A DNA stretch of 64,000 bases, from contig NZ_CP124750.1 of the NCBI RefSeq assembly GCF_029962605.1, positions 248,001-312,000 on the forward strand, read 5' to 3'. Position 1 is the first letter of the stretch. The number at the start of each line of letters is the position of its first letter. The notes under the pieces are model-generated. The model worked only from the letters and a program-made list of their open reading frames with translations. It had not been told where the DNA came from and ran no database searches. Positions 46,993 to 56,174 of this stretch are shown here, piece after piece. The DNA is from Serratia sarumanii (GTDB lineage: Bacteria; Pseudomonadota; Gammaproteobacteria; Enterobacterales; Enterobacteriaceae). The position numbers and the translations under genes were made by a program.

Positions 46993-47892
46993 AGCTTTTC
47001 TCCTTGAAGTTGTTAATGATATGTCAACTGAAGGTTAAGTATAGTTTGCTACGATTCTTTGTTTCTTTTTTGCGCGGCAGATCACGCAACAAAGATATTG
47101 ATTTGTAATCGTTCTGTCGCATTTGCAGGGCATATCTATCTCTTTGGTGCTTAAATCCCCATAAACCCGCATTTTTAACCAAAAACACTTATATAAAGAA
47201 CAAAAAAGAATAAACAAAGAAGGGGGTAACTGCCTCTCTATTAATAGATACGCGCAGGGTCATAATTATTTCTCGCTATAAATCTTTTTGGATTATTTTT
47301 CGCTATTAATATTCGAAGTTGGTATTAACACCATATAACGATGGACGACACATCGTGAAATAACGTTTTATTAACCTTAATTCCTGATGAAAGGTTGGAT
47401 GATGCCTTATGGCATTCGCTCTGCGATATCGTTCGTTTTTTAATCTGAATATAAAGTGGCGCTGCATTTATGGCCGAAAGTGTCACTCGGTCAATTCTCA
47501 TTTATTTGACTTTTAAGTAACAAAATATAAACATTTTATGCGGATTAAATATGCAGAATGGGTGAAAAATAACGCATTTTAATGGCGTTCAAAAAATCGT
47601 CTCCGGCGTGCTTACGTGCTTCATTGTATGAAAAATTATGTTTTTAATAACAAGCAATTATGCCGTTTGAAATAGTAACGCGAAATTTTTGTTATTCGAT
47701 TCAGCGCTCAACCCTGACAAATCAAGGCTTGCAGAGCATGCCGCCCGGATGATACAGATTTATACTGCGTCGCACCCAGGGCAGGTGAACGCTTCCACTG
47801 AATTAACATAAGCCTGTAATAAATGATTAAGTATTCTTTTCGCCGTGTTGCGACTTTGTACGGCGAAAAGGGTCTTTGAGGACTTTTTGGGT
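46993..47892. other. 900-nt AT-rich region between divergent acs and gltP
   Basis: Strongly AT-rich and non-coding as far as I can tell. It must contain the acs and gltP promoters. I looked for TGTGA-N6-TCACA CRP sites and found no convincing match. In E. coli the nrf genes lie between acs and gltP; no trace of nrf is visible. A small minus-strand frame (47035-47217) is Cys-rich by chance or otherwise, without an SD I trust. Confidence 0.55.
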
Positions 47893-49209
47893 ATGAAAAG
47901 TGTAAAAATTAGCCTGGCTTGGCAAATCCTGATCGCGTTGGTGCTGGGTATTATTGTTGGCGCGGTATTGCACAACCAGACCGAATCTCGTGAGTGGCTG
48001 GTGAGTAATATTCTCAGCCCGGCGGGCGATATCTTTATTCGTCTGATCAAGATGATTGTGGTGCCGATCGTTATTTCCACGCTGATCGTCGGTATTGCCG
48101 GTGTGGGCGATGCGAAAAAGCTGGGCCGCATCGGATTGAAAACCATTATCTACTTCGAAGTGATCACCACCGTCGCCATCGTGGTGGGGTTGACGTTGGC
48201 CAACGTATTCCAACCCGGCCACGGCATCGATATGTCGACGCTGACCACGGTGGACATTTCGCAGTATGAGAAAACCACCGAACAGGTGCAAAGCGGTTCG
48301 CACAGCCTGGTGGCGACCATTCTGTCGCTGATCCCGTCGAACGTCTTCTCGTCGATGGCCAAGGGCGACATGTTGCCGATTATCTTCTTCTCGGTGCTGT
48401 TCGGTCTGGGGCTGTCGTCGTTGCCGAAAGAGACCAAAGAACCGCTGCTGAAGGTGTTCAAGGCGGTGTCCGAAAGCATGTTCAAAGTCACCCACATGAT
48501 CATGCGCTATGCGCCGATCGGGGTGTTTGGCCTGATTGCGGTCACGGTAGCCAACTTCGGTTTCGCTTCGCTGCTGCCGCTGGCCAAACTGGTGGTGCTG
48601 GTGTACTTCGCCATCGCGTTCTTCGCCCTGGTGGTGCTGGGGGCGGTCGCCCGGCTGTGCAACCTGCGCATCTGGACGCTGATCCGCATCCTGAAAGACG
48701 AACTGATCCTGGCTTATTCCACCGCCAGCTCGGAAACGGTGCTGCCGCGCATCATCGAAAAGATGGAGGCTTACGGCGCGCCCAAGTCGATCACCAGCTT
48801 CGTGGTGCCGACCGGCTACTCCTTTAACCTGGATGGCTCGACGCTGTACCAGAGCATCGCCGCCATCTTTATCGCCCAGCTGTACGGCATCGAGCTGTCG
48901 TTGGGGCAGGAGATCGTGCTGGTGCTGACGCTGATGGTCACCTCGAAAGGGATCGCCGGCGTGCCGGGCGTCTCGTTCGTGGTGCTGCTGGCCACGCTGG
49001 GCAGCGTCGGTATTCCGCTGGAAGGCCTGGCGTTCATCGCCGGCGTGGACCGTATCCTGGATATGGCGCGCACCGCGCTGAACGTCGTGGGTAACGCGTT
49101 GGCGGTATTGGTGATCGCCAAATGGGAGCACCAGTTCGATCGCAAGAAGGCGCTGGCCTACGAAACGGAGTTTCTGGCGCAGAAGGTGAAGCCGGCCAAT
49201 CAGGCCTAA
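47893..49209 (+). CDS. gltP: Glutamate/aspartate:proton symporter GltP
   Basis: 438-aa DAACS-family transporter. Begins MKSVKISLAWQILIALVLG at ATG 47893; the upstream in-frame region has no similarity. Eight membrane segments and two hairpin loops are expected; the HP1 serine-rich segment (AYSTASSETVLPRIIEKME read in parts), the FVVPTGYSFNLDG motif of TM7 and GIAGVPGVSFVVL of HP2 are present. Confidence 0.95.
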   Translation: MKSVKISLAWQILIALVLGIIVGAVLHNQTESREWLVSNILSPAGDIFIRLIKMIVVPIVISTLIVGIAGVGDAKKLGRIGLKTIIYFEVITTVAIVVGLTLANVFQPGHGIDMSTLTTVDISQYEKTTEQVQSGSHSLVATILSLIPSNVFSSMAKGDMLPIIFFSVLFGLGLSSLPKETKEPLLKVFKAVSESMFKVTHMIMRYAPIGVFGLIAVTVANFGFASLLPLAKLVVLVYFAIAFFALVVLGAVARLCNLRIWTLIRILKDELILAYSTASSETVLPRIIEKMEAYGAPKSITSFVVPTGYSFNLDGSTLYQSIAAIFIAQLYGIELSLGQEIVLVLTLMVTSKGIAGVPGVSFVVLLATLGSVGIPLEGLAFIAGVDRILDMARTALNVVGNALAVLVIAKWEHQFDRKKALAYETEFLAQKVKPANQA

Positions 49210-49234
49210 TCGCCGAGTCTCGTCGATGTTAAAA

Positions 49235-49270
49235 ACGCCCCGGGCAGTTGTGCCGGGGCGTTTTGTTTTT
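49235..49270 (+). terminator. Terminator after gltP
   Basis: ACGCCCCGG / CCGGGGCGT stem with a loop of about nine nt and T-rich tail (TTTTGTTTTT), 25 nt past the stop. Confidence 0.93.
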
Positions 49271-49362
49271 ATGGCCCTTCAATCTGCCGCTTTCTTTGCT
49301 TTGCCCTATTGCGCGACTTGCATCCCCGCTTAACAGAATCTAAAGTGTTACCAAATTAATAG

Positions 49363-49389
49363 AAATGATAATAGATGTTATTATCATTT
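49363..49389 (+). promoter_or_regulatory. Fur box upstream of the VibH-like gene
   Basis: A perfect palindrome AAATGATAATA-gatgt-TATTATCATTT, 95 nt before the ATG at 49484. It contains GATAAT and ATTATC half-sites matching the Fur consensus. This predicts iron-dependent repression of the siderophore gene; the -35/-10 elements probably overlap it. Confidence 0.85.
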
Positions 49390-49483
49390 TCATTTGATGA
49401 TGTATGGAGACACGCAAAAGCCGTTGAACGGCGGGGTTACGCCCGTTCGGCGTCTTTATTCGGGCTTATCAAAGGTAGGTAAC

Positions 49484-50827
49484 ATGTCGGACACCGCTTT
49501 GGCCTCTGAATGGTTGCCGCTGGCGCCAGCGCAGCTTGATTTCTGGGAAGAACACACCTTGCACCCCGGGCAGACCCTGTCCACCGTCGCACACTGCACC
49601 GAACTGTGCGGCGCGGTAGAGGAAGAGACGCTCTGCCGGGCGATCGCCACTACCCTCGCCGAGACGCAGGCGTTTGCCCTGCGCTTTGGTGAGCGGCGTG
49701 GCGACGCTCCTCCGCCGTTACGGCACGATCCACAACGCATACCGCCATTACAACGCATCGATCTGCAAACGCACGGCGATCCCTGGCAGGCGGCGCAAAG
49801 CCTGATGCGCGAAGATATCGCGCAGCGCCGGGCGCTGCACAGCGAGCCGCTAGCCGCCGCCTGGCTGCTCAAGCTGGGGCCGGAGCGCTACCTCTGGTAC
49901 GTGCGTGCGCACCATATTCTGGTTGATGGCTTCGGCATGGCCTTGATTGAACACCGCTGCGCCGCGTTATATGCGCACTATCTGGGTGAAGGCAGCGCGG
50001 GTATTCCCTTTGGCGCCTTTGACGCCTTTCAACAGGCCGAGCTGGCCTACGCTGATTCTGAGCGATGCGAGCGCGATCGGCGCTTTTGGCAGAGCTATCT
50101 GCCGCCGTCGCAGGCGCTGCCGACGGTGCGCAAGGGCGGTGAGGCCTATGGCGTGCGGCGTCTAAGCACCCACCACCGGCTGCCGGCGGCGGTATCGCAA
50201 CGGCTGGCACAGCTGGCGGAACGCAGCGGCATCAATTGGCCCGACTTGCTGGTGGCGCTGTCGGCGGCCTGGCTGTTTCAGGTGATGCCGCGCGACACCC
50301 GACAAGGCGATACGCTGCCGATGTGGATGCCGGCGATGAATCGCCGCGGGCAGGCTGCCACCAACGTGCCTTCGCTGGCGGTCAACACGCTGCCGCTGCT
50401 GGTGTCGCCACCCCCGTCGGCGACGCTGGGAGATTTTCTGATGACGATGGCGCAGCAACTGCGGGAGCTGCGCAGCCACGCCGGCTACCGCCTGCGTCAA
50501 CTGGCCGCCGATCGCGGCGTGGAGCCAGACTCGCGCTTCTTTATTTCTCCTTTCATCAACGTGCAACCCTTCGATGCGCCCCGGTTTACCGGCTGCAGCG
50601 GCACCCGCCGCGTATTGGCCGGCGGTTCGGGCGACGGTTTTAATCTGACTTATCGCGGCCGCACCGACGCCCGCGATCTGCAGGTCGATATCGATATTTA
50701 TCTGGAACAGTTCCCGACGGAGGATGTGCTGGACTATGGCGAGGCGCTGCAAGAGTTTCTGTTGCGCGCGCTGCAGCGGGAAGCCTGGGAACAACCGCTG
50801 GCGGCTCTGACGGCGTTGCCTGCCTGA
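49484..50827 (+). CDS. vibH: VibH-like free-standing condensation domain (amide synthase)
   Basis: 447-aa stand-alone NRPS condensation domain. The catalytic motif HHILVDG is at residues 143-149 (His144, Asp148). It resembles VibH of vibriobactin synthesis more than the EntF C domain: WPDLLVALSAAWL, then MPAMNRRGQAATNVPSLAVNTLPLL, then SRFFISPFINV. VibH condenses 2,3-dihydroxybenzoyl-carrier protein with a free polyamine; here the acceptor may be diaminopropane, putrescine or spermidine. In Serratia the homologue is likely schH of the serratiochelin pathway (name from memory). Start at ATG 49484 gives VibH-like length; an upstream in-frame ATG at 49394 lies next to the Fur box. Convergent with the Cy-A gene. 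Confidence 0.85.
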   Translation: MSDTALASEWLPLAPAQLDFWEEHTLHPGQTLSTVAHCTELCGAVEEETLCRAIATTLAETQAFALRFGERRGDAPPPLRHDPQRIPPLQRIDLQTHGDPWQAAQSLMREDIAQRRALHSEPLAAAWLLKLGPERYLWYVRAHHILVDGFGMALIEHRCAALYAHYLGEGSAGIPFGAFDAFQQAELAYADSERCERDRRFWQSYLPPSQALPTVRKGGEAYGVRRLSTHHRLPAAVSQRLAQLAERSGINWPDLLVALSAAWLFQVMPRDTRQGDTLPMWMPAMNRRGQAATNVPSLAVNTLPLLVSPPPSATLGDFLMTMAQQLRELRSHAGYRLRQLAADRGVEPDSRFFISPFINVQPFDAPRFTGCSGTRRVLAGGSGDGFNLTYRGRTDARDLQVDIDIYLEQFPTEDVLDYGEALQEFLLRALQREAWEQPLAALTALPA

Positions 50828-50834
50828 TAAAGTG

Positions 50835-50857
50835 CGGGCGGGGGATGTCCCCGCCCG
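50835..50857. terminator. Hairpin between convergent siderophore genes
   Basis: CGGGCGGGG / CCCCGCCCG stem with a 5-nt loop in the 42-nt gap between the VibH-like gene and the Cy-A gene; AGTTTTAT follows on the plus strand. Likely bidirectional terminator. Confidence 0.75.
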
Positions 50858-50869
50858 AGTTTTATGGCA

Positions 50870-53800
50870 TCAATTGGCCAGCAATGCCGCCACTTCGCGC
50901 GCGTTCTTGCATGGCAGGAGCGAACTGCTTACCAGCCGGGTGCCGAAAGCGTCATTGAGGCGCTCCGCCACCTGTTTGATATGCGGCAACTTCAGCCCCA
51001 TGGTGATAAACGCCGTCTCTTCCCCCCATTCCGGGCGTGGCGTTACGCCGATCGCCTGCCAGTAAATAGTCAGGATCTCTGCGCTGCGCGCCAAAGGCGC
51101 GTTCGGCGGCGGCGCCGCACAGGCGTTCAGCGCCGGCGCGGTTTGCTGGTCGCTCAGGTCGGCGCGGATGCGATGGCGGTCGGTTTTGCCGTTGGCGGAC
51201 AGCGGCAGCGCCTCGGCATGGATAAAGCGCGTGGGAATATGGGTGCAGGGCAGATAGCCGGTGGCGAAGGCGCGGATCTCGGACAGCGGCAGCGGTTTGC
51301 CGTCGCGGGTCAGATACAGGGCGCCGAGCGCCGCTTCGTTGTTCTCTCCACTGGGATAGTCCACCACCACCATATCCAGGATCGCCGGATGGCGGCGCAG
51401 CACATCTTCGATTTCCGGCAACGAGACGCGCACGCCGCGGATCTTCACATACCCGTTCACCCGGGTGGCGAACATGATGTTGCCGTCCGCACGGTAGTAG
51501 CCCTGATCGCCGGTGCGGAAAGCGCGCAGCGGTTGCCCGTCCGGCCCTTCGAGGGTGACGAAGTCATGCTGCTTCAGCTCCCCCTGCTCCAGATAGCCCA
51601 ACGCCAGGTTGACCCCGGCGGTATGAATGCGGCCGACCACGCCGGCCGGGCAGTGGCTGCCGTCGTCATGGCAGATGAAGTAGCGGTTGGCCGGCAGCGG
51701 GCGGCCGTAAGGCACGGTGCCGCTCTCCTGCGGGGCGATCGGGTGCCAGATGCTCCAGATGGTGGTTTCGGTCGGCCCGCCGAGCGAGAACAGCGCGAGA
51801 TCCGGGCGCAGGGTGCGCAGGGTTTGCACCGTCGCCGGCTTGATGTAGTCGCCGCCTTGCGCCACCAGGCGCAGCGAACGCAGGCTGTCGGCCGTTTTGC
51901 AGGTGAGCAGCATCTCCAGAATGGCGGGCACCGAACACCACAGGGTGACCCGGTGCTTTTCCACCAGCTGGTTCCAGCTGATGGCGTCCTTTTCCTGATG
52001 CGGCGCCGGCAGTACCAGCGTGGCGCCGGCGCACAGCGAACCGAACAGATCGAACATCGACATGTCATGGTGCGGCGGCGTGACGGAAATGAAGACGTCG
52101 TCGGCAGTGACCGCCCAGCGTTGCTGAGTCTGGTGGACGACGTTGGCGGTGGCGCGGTTGTTGAGCACCACGCATTTGGGTTTACCGGTGGTGCCGGAGG
52201 TATACAGGTAGTAGCTCGCGGCCTGGCTGGCGCTGCGTTCCGCCAACGTCTGTTCATCCGGCAGCGCAGGCGCGCGATCCGTCGGCGCCAGCAGGGCCGC
52301 CGGCGTTACGCCGATCGGCGTCTCCAGATCGCCGCCGTGCACCACCAGCGTCGGCCGGCAGTTTTCCAGCAGGTAGGCGGTGCGCTCCGGCGGCGAGTTG
52401 ATATCGACAGGCACCCAGATCACGCCCTGCAGGGCGCAGGCGAGGCTGAAGATGATCTGTTCCGGGCTGCGCGGCAGATACAGCGCCACCACGTTGCCCG
52501 GCTGCACGCCGCGGCTCTGCAGGTTGGCGATCGCCGTGGCGATCCGCTGGCCCAGTTCGCGGTAGGTCAGCGTCTGTTCGCCGCAGATCAGCGCGTTGCC
52601 GCCGTTTTGTACGCCAAACAGCCGCTCGGCCAGCTGCGCCAAATAAGGATAAGGTGCGTAATTCGCTTCGCTGTCGTTGTGGCGGTAATGCGCCAGATCG
52701 ATGAAGTCCCGCGGCGCGATCGCCAGGTCTGCCCGTTGGCAGCTGTGCAGGATGCGTCGCTGCAGTGCCGCCAGCATGGCTTCTACCTGCTCGCCGTGCA
52801 GCGCCTGCTCGGCGTAGTCCACGCACAGCTGCAGGTTTTTTTCGCTGTCCAGCGTCAGGCGAATGTCGATGGCGACCTGCGGCGTTTGGGTCAGGCCGTC
52901 GTGGAAGCGCACCGGCGCCTCGGCCGGCAGCGTTTCCCAGCCCAGGCAGTTGGTCAGGATCACCGGCAGCGCCGGGCCGCCCTGGCTTTGGCCGAGCAAC
53001 TGCCGCGCCAGATCGACGCCGGAAAACGTCAGGTGGTCGAGCGCGCCGAGCACGTCGTCCTGTAAGGCTTGCGCGCGCTGGATAAAGTCTTCGCCGTGGC
53101 GGGAATAGCGCACCGCCACGAAGCTGGAGGCGTTGCCCAGAGCGCCGTCGGCGGCGGGGAACGCTACCGGCACGCCGACGCACAGCTCGCCGTCGGTGGT
53201 CCAGTGGGCCAGCGTATCGAGGATCAGCGCCGACAGCAGGCTGTTGCGCAGCAGCGCATGCGGCGATCCCAGACGGCCAAGCCGTTTTATCGTATCGCGC
53301 GGCAGCGTCAGGCTGGCGCGGCGATAGCGCGACGAGGTGAGATTGGCGAGCGGGGCGCGCCACGGCAACGCCGACGGCGTGGTGACATCCTGCAGCTTTT
53401 CGCGCCAGTAGGCGGCGTCGGCCTGGCGCTGCGCCGCCGATGCGGTGGGGAGCGGCAGCGCGGCGGCGGTCGGCGTCAGAGGGCGATCGTCGAACAGGCG
53501 TGCGATCACGGTGGAGATCCCTTGGCCGTCGAGGATCAAGGCATCGAAACTGGTAAAGATCAGCGTATCGTACGGCGATCCCGTCGGATCCTGCTGTTCG
53601 GCAAGTTGGATCACGGCGATGCGCCACAGCGGTTGGCTCGGATCGTGGCGCTGGTGGGAGTAACGCTCGCGCAGTTGTTCGACCTGGCGCTGCGCCGCTT
53701 CGCCATCAAGGGCGCGCAGATCGTGACGATCCAGATGCAGCGTCACCTCCGGGCGTACGTGCTGCGTGCCGCGCTGCACATCGATGCAGGTGCGCAACGC

Positions 53801-53965
53801 CGGGTAGTGCTGTACCAGCTCGGTCAGGCGCGCTTCAAAGCGCGGCATATCCGGCTGCCGGGCGCGGTATTCGCGAAAGTCGTGCATCGCCACGCCGCCG
53901 AGCGGCCATCGATCGCTGCGGCCCAGAAGATAGGCCTGCTGCAGTGCGGTTAATGCTGTCTCCAT
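50870..53965 (-). CDS. NRPS heterocyclization-adenylation protein with degenerate carrier domain
   Basis: 1031-aa NRPS protein. Residues 1-430 are a heterocyclization (Cy) domain: LTALQQAYLLGRSD at the start, DxxxxD at Asp141-Asp146 in place of HHxxxD, and TPQVAID near 361. Residues ~440-935 are an adenylation domain: YTSGTTGKPK (588-597), GGPTETT (729-735), FRTGD (816-820), SANGKTD with Lys927. By analogy with VibF it activates L-Thr and makes a methyl-oxazoline; I did not decode the specificity code. Residues ~958-1031 look like a carrier fold (TAFITMGLKLP), but the position of the phosphopantetheine Ser is Leu993, so it cannot be primed. SD AGGGAAG. Second gene of a minus-strand pair. Probably equivalent to an schF gene. 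Confidence 0.85.
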   Translation of the reverse strand: METALTALQQAYLLGRSDRWPLGGVAMHDFREYRARQPDMPRFEARLTELVQHYPALRTCIDVQRGTQHVRPEVTLHLDRHDLRALDGEAAQRQVEQLRERYSHQRHDPSQPLWRIAVIQLAEQQDPTGSPYDTLIFTSFDALILDGQGISTVIARLFDDRPLTPTAAALPLPTASAAQRQADAAYWREKLQDVTTPSALPWRAPLANLTSSRYRRASLTLPRDTIKRLGRLGSPHALLRNSLLSALILDTLAHWTTDGELCVGVPVAFPAADGALGNASSFVAVRYSRHGEDFIQRAQALQDDVLGALDHLTFSGVDLARQLLGQSQGGPALPVILTNCLGWETLPAEAPVRFHDGLTQTPQVAIDIRLTLDSEKNLQLCVDYAEQALHGEQVEAMLAALQRRILHSCQRADLAIAPRDFIDLAHYRHNDSEANYAPYPYLAQLAERLFGVQNGGNALICGEQTLTYRELGQRIATAIANLQSRGVQPGNVVALYLPRSPEQIIFSLACALQGVIWVPVDINSPPERTAYLLENCRPTLVVHGGDLETPIGVTPAALLAPTDRAPALPDEQTLAERSASQAASYYLYTSGTTGKPKCVVLNNRATANVVHQTQQRWAVTADDVFISVTPPHHDMSMFDLFGSLCAGATLVLPAPHQEKDAISWNQLVEKHRVTLWCSVPAILEMLLTCKTADSLRSLRLVAQGGDYIKPATVQTLRTLRPDLALFSLGGPTETTIWSIWHPIAPQESGTVPYGRPLPANRYFICHDDGSHCPAGVVGRIHTAGVNLALGYLEQGELKQHDFVTLEGPDGQPLRAFRTGDQGYYRADGNIMFATRVNGYVKIRGVRVSLPEIEDVLRRHPAILDMVVVDYPSGENNEAALGALYLTRDGKPLPLSEIRAFATGYLPCTHIPTRFIHAEALPLSANGKTDRHRIRADLSDQQTAPALNACAAPPPNAPLARSAEILTIYWQAIGVTPRPEWGEETAFITMGLKLPHIKQVAERLNDAFGTRLVSSSLLPCKNAREVAALLAN

Positions 53966-54029
53966 GGTACTTCCCTATAGTCGCTAACCGATTAAAACGA
54001 GCCGGGCGCCGCGCGCCCGGAAACCGATC

Positions 54030-55640
54030 TCAGTGCTGCGGCGCCAGCGCGGCGAGCAGCGTTTTCGCATGCCGTCCTGCCTCGGGCGAGCGTTGGCAGA
54101 TCAGCGCCGCCAGCGCCGCAGGGGAGGAATGCGCCGCCAGATCCTGTGCCGTCAGCGCCGCCGCCAGATACTTGTTGAGCACCGTCAGCAGCGCGTTCAC
54201 CCCGGCATCCGGCAAGGCCAACCGGCGGATATCGTCGTGGTCGCGCAAGCCGGCCCCGGGGGCCACCCGCGCCAGCAGCCGATGCAGCACCTGGCGCACC
54301 GGTGCCTGCTGCGCCAGCGCGTCGGGCGTGCATTGCGCCAACAGCTGCGACAGCGGGCGATCGAACGCCTCCGTTTGCCGCGCGGCCAAGTGCAGCAGCG
54401 CCCGGTAACAGGCCAGCAGGCGTGGCAGCACCTGCTCGGGGAACGCATCCAGCCGCACGTCCCAGTTGATCAGAATGCCGTCGTCGACGTGGGCGACCTG
54501 CGCATCCAGCGCCACCTGCGGCCCCTGAGAGATGACCCAGCCGAGATGGCCGAAGGTGTCGGTGACCCGTTCGGAAAACAGCGTCTTGCCGCGGATGCCG
54601 AAACCGGCGGTAAACACCACCGGCGAAGGCTGCAGGCTGCCGTGCAGGCGCGACAGATCGCGCATCACGCTCACGCCGGGGTAATCCGCATGCTCGATCA
54701 GCTCCGCCAGCTGCGTCATCAGGCGCCGGCAGAAGGCGCTCAGATTTTCCGTCGGGTTCAGCTCCACGCCGAGCAGCACCAGGTTAGAGAAATCGCCGAT
54801 GAGGCGATGCGCGTCCTCCCGCTCGCTCTCGCGGTGGAACAGCGGCACGTTGAGCCGAAAGCGCGTCATGTTCCAACCCTGGCCGACGGCCAGCGCGAAC
54901 AGCGCTAAAAACAGCGTCGAGAGCGAGGTGTGGTGCCGTTTGGCGACGTCCTCCAGTGCGCGGCTTTCTTCCGCATTCAGCTGTATGGCCAGGCGATCGC
55001 TGCGGCAGCGGTCCGGCGTGCGCAGCAGGTGCGGCGCCGGTGGCACCTGCGCCAGGCGCTCACGCCACCAACGCTGGCCGCGTTCGCGTCGCTGGCGCAG
55101 CGCCTCGTCGGCGTCGCGCCGTTCGAGGTGGTCGAAGTAGGCCGGCGGCATGTCATGGGGGGGCGCCGGTGGGCACTGGTGATAAAACGCCGTCAGATCT
55201 TCCATCAACAGGCGAAAGCTCATGGCATCGCCGGCGATCATATCGAGATCGACATGCAGGCGGCTGCGCCCTTCCGGCAACAGGCTCAGGCTGATATCGC
55301 AGGGCACACCCTGTTCCAGCGGCAGCAGCTGGGTACTTTTTGCCTGGCGTTTGGCGGCGAGCGCGGCTGCCAGCGTCGCTGTATCGGCGTGCCGCCAGTC
55401 GTCGAGATGCAAGGTGTGCCGGGGGCCGGGAGGCGCGATCGTCTGCCGGCCATCATCGGTAATGCGCAGGCGCAACAGCGGATGATGCAGGTACAGCGCC
55501 TCGACGGCCTGGCGTAGTCGGGCGAGATCCAGCTCGCCGCCGTCGAATTCCGCATACAGGTGGGCGGCCATGCCGCCGAGGGGAGGAGCGGACTGTCGGC
55601 CTACCCAATAGGCGGCCTGCATCGTGGTCAAAGCTTTCAT
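54030..55640 (-). CDS. Free-standing heterocyclization (Cy) protein with degenerate carrier-like tail
   Basis: 536-aa protein. It starts MKALTTMQAAYWVGRQ, the Cy N-terminal signature, with the DxxxxD catalytic motif at Asp133-Asp138 (DMIAGD) and the Cy motif GPQVALDAQ at about 373-381. It corresponds to Cy1 of VibF, which also has two Cy domains. The last ~75 residues (about 447-520: DDIRRLALPDAG, then AHSSPAALAALI) align with a carrier domain, but the attachment Ser is replaced by Asp478. Start chosen at ATG 55640; a TTG-initiated extension to 55688 has no similarity. Stops 64 nt before the Cy-A gene, so the two form an operon. Confidence 0.83.
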   Translation of the reverse strand: MKALTTMQAAYWVGRQSAPPLGGMAAHLYAEFDGGELDLARLRQAVEALYLHHPLLRLRITDDGRQTIAPPGPRHTLHLDDWRHADTATLAAALAAKRQAKSTQLLPLEQGVPCDISLSLLPEGRSRLHVDLDMIAGDAMSFRLLMEDLTAFYHQCPPAPPHDMPPAYFDHLERRDADEALRQRRERGQRWWRERLAQVPPAPHLLRTPDRCRSDRLAIQLNAEESRALEDVAKRHHTSLSTLFLALFALAVGQGWNMTRFRLNVPLFHRESEREDAHRLIGDFSNLVLLGVELNPTENLSAFCRRLMTQLAELIEHADYPGVSVMRDLSRLHGSLQPSPVVFTAGFGIRGKTLFSERVTDTFGHLGWVISQGPQVALDAQVAHVDDGILINWDVRLDAFPEQVLPRLLACYRALLHLAARQTEAFDRPLSQLLAQCTPDALAQQAPVRQVLHRLLARVAPGAGLRDHDDIRRLALPDAGVNALLTVLNKYLAAALTAQDLAAHSSPAALAALICQRSPEAGRHAKTLLAALAPQH

Positions 55641-55697
55641 CGGGTATCCATTTTGATTCAGCCAACGAGACTGCAAGAATATATCCAAATGTTAATA

Positions 55698-55722
55698 GGA
55701 ATGAAAATTATTATTATTTAAT
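55698..55722 (-). promoter_or_regulatory. Possible Fur site upstream of the Cy operon
   Basis: On the minus strand AAATAATAATAATTTTCATTCC, 60-80 nt before the ATG at 55640, partly matches the Fur hexamer pattern (GATAAT-like repeats). Much weaker than the other two sites. Confidence 0.4.
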
Positions 55723-55909
55723 CCATTTGGCGTGAAGGTGCTATTTATAAGGGGTTTTAGCGATGCCGGGCAGATAGGGCTTTGGAGGTGAATAATTTAT
55801 CTATATTATTCTTAGCATTGAAATGATTGCTTGTTATTGCAGCGCTTGTTTTACCTGCAAAAGTATAAGGATTTCTGGCTGTTTCCGTGCTCGGCTCCTC
55901 ATCTTTGTT

Positions 55910-55945
55910 GATAATGATTTGCATTAGAAAATGCAAAATATTATC
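55910..55945 (+). promoter_or_regulatory. Fur box upstream of the TonB receptor
   Basis: GATAATGATTTGCATT (55910-55925) and AATGCAAAATATTATC (55930-55945) are arms of an inverted repeat with only two mismatches. The left arm is close to the consensus GATAATGATAATCATTATC. It lies ~230 nt before the receptor ATG. Confidence 0.78.
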
Positions 55946-56174
55946 ATTCTTAACACTCTTTTACGTTTTTATACAAGCTGCCGGCCGCTTCGCCGGCGGC
56001 TTGGCCGTGGACGGGGCCGCGCTCGTTTGGCCGCGAAAAACATGGGTTTGCCGCAGGGATAAGCAACAGCAAGGCCGGGAAGGCCGGAGCGTCATGGTCT
56101 GTGTGAGTGTCGATGTAGGTTGTGTAAAAAAAATCAAATTTTGTGCACCTCTGGGATGAAAGGAGAAGACATCT

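Larger units (their letters stand above)
55641..56174. other. Divergent regulatory region of the siderophore genes
   Basis: 534 nt between the minus-strand Cy operon and the plus-strand receptor. AT-rich portions contain two Fur-like sites (listed separately). 55970-56110 is GC-rich and non-coding as far as I can see. No gene is supported here. Confidence 0.6.

Noticed and set aside
47035..47217. Cys-rich 60-codon minus-strand frame in the acs-gltP gap
   Set aside because: CxC and CCxxC suggest a metal site, but no ribosome-binding site and no known family; likely chance.
49484..50827. EntF-type enterobactin synthetase reading for the condensation domain
   Set aside because: The protein ends after the C domain with no adenylation, carrier or thioesterase, and internal segments look like VibH, so a free-standing amide synthase fits better.
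50864..53065. 733-codon plus-strand frame antisense to the Cy-A gene
   Set aside because: High-GC shadow; the opposite strand has every expected NRPS motif in order.
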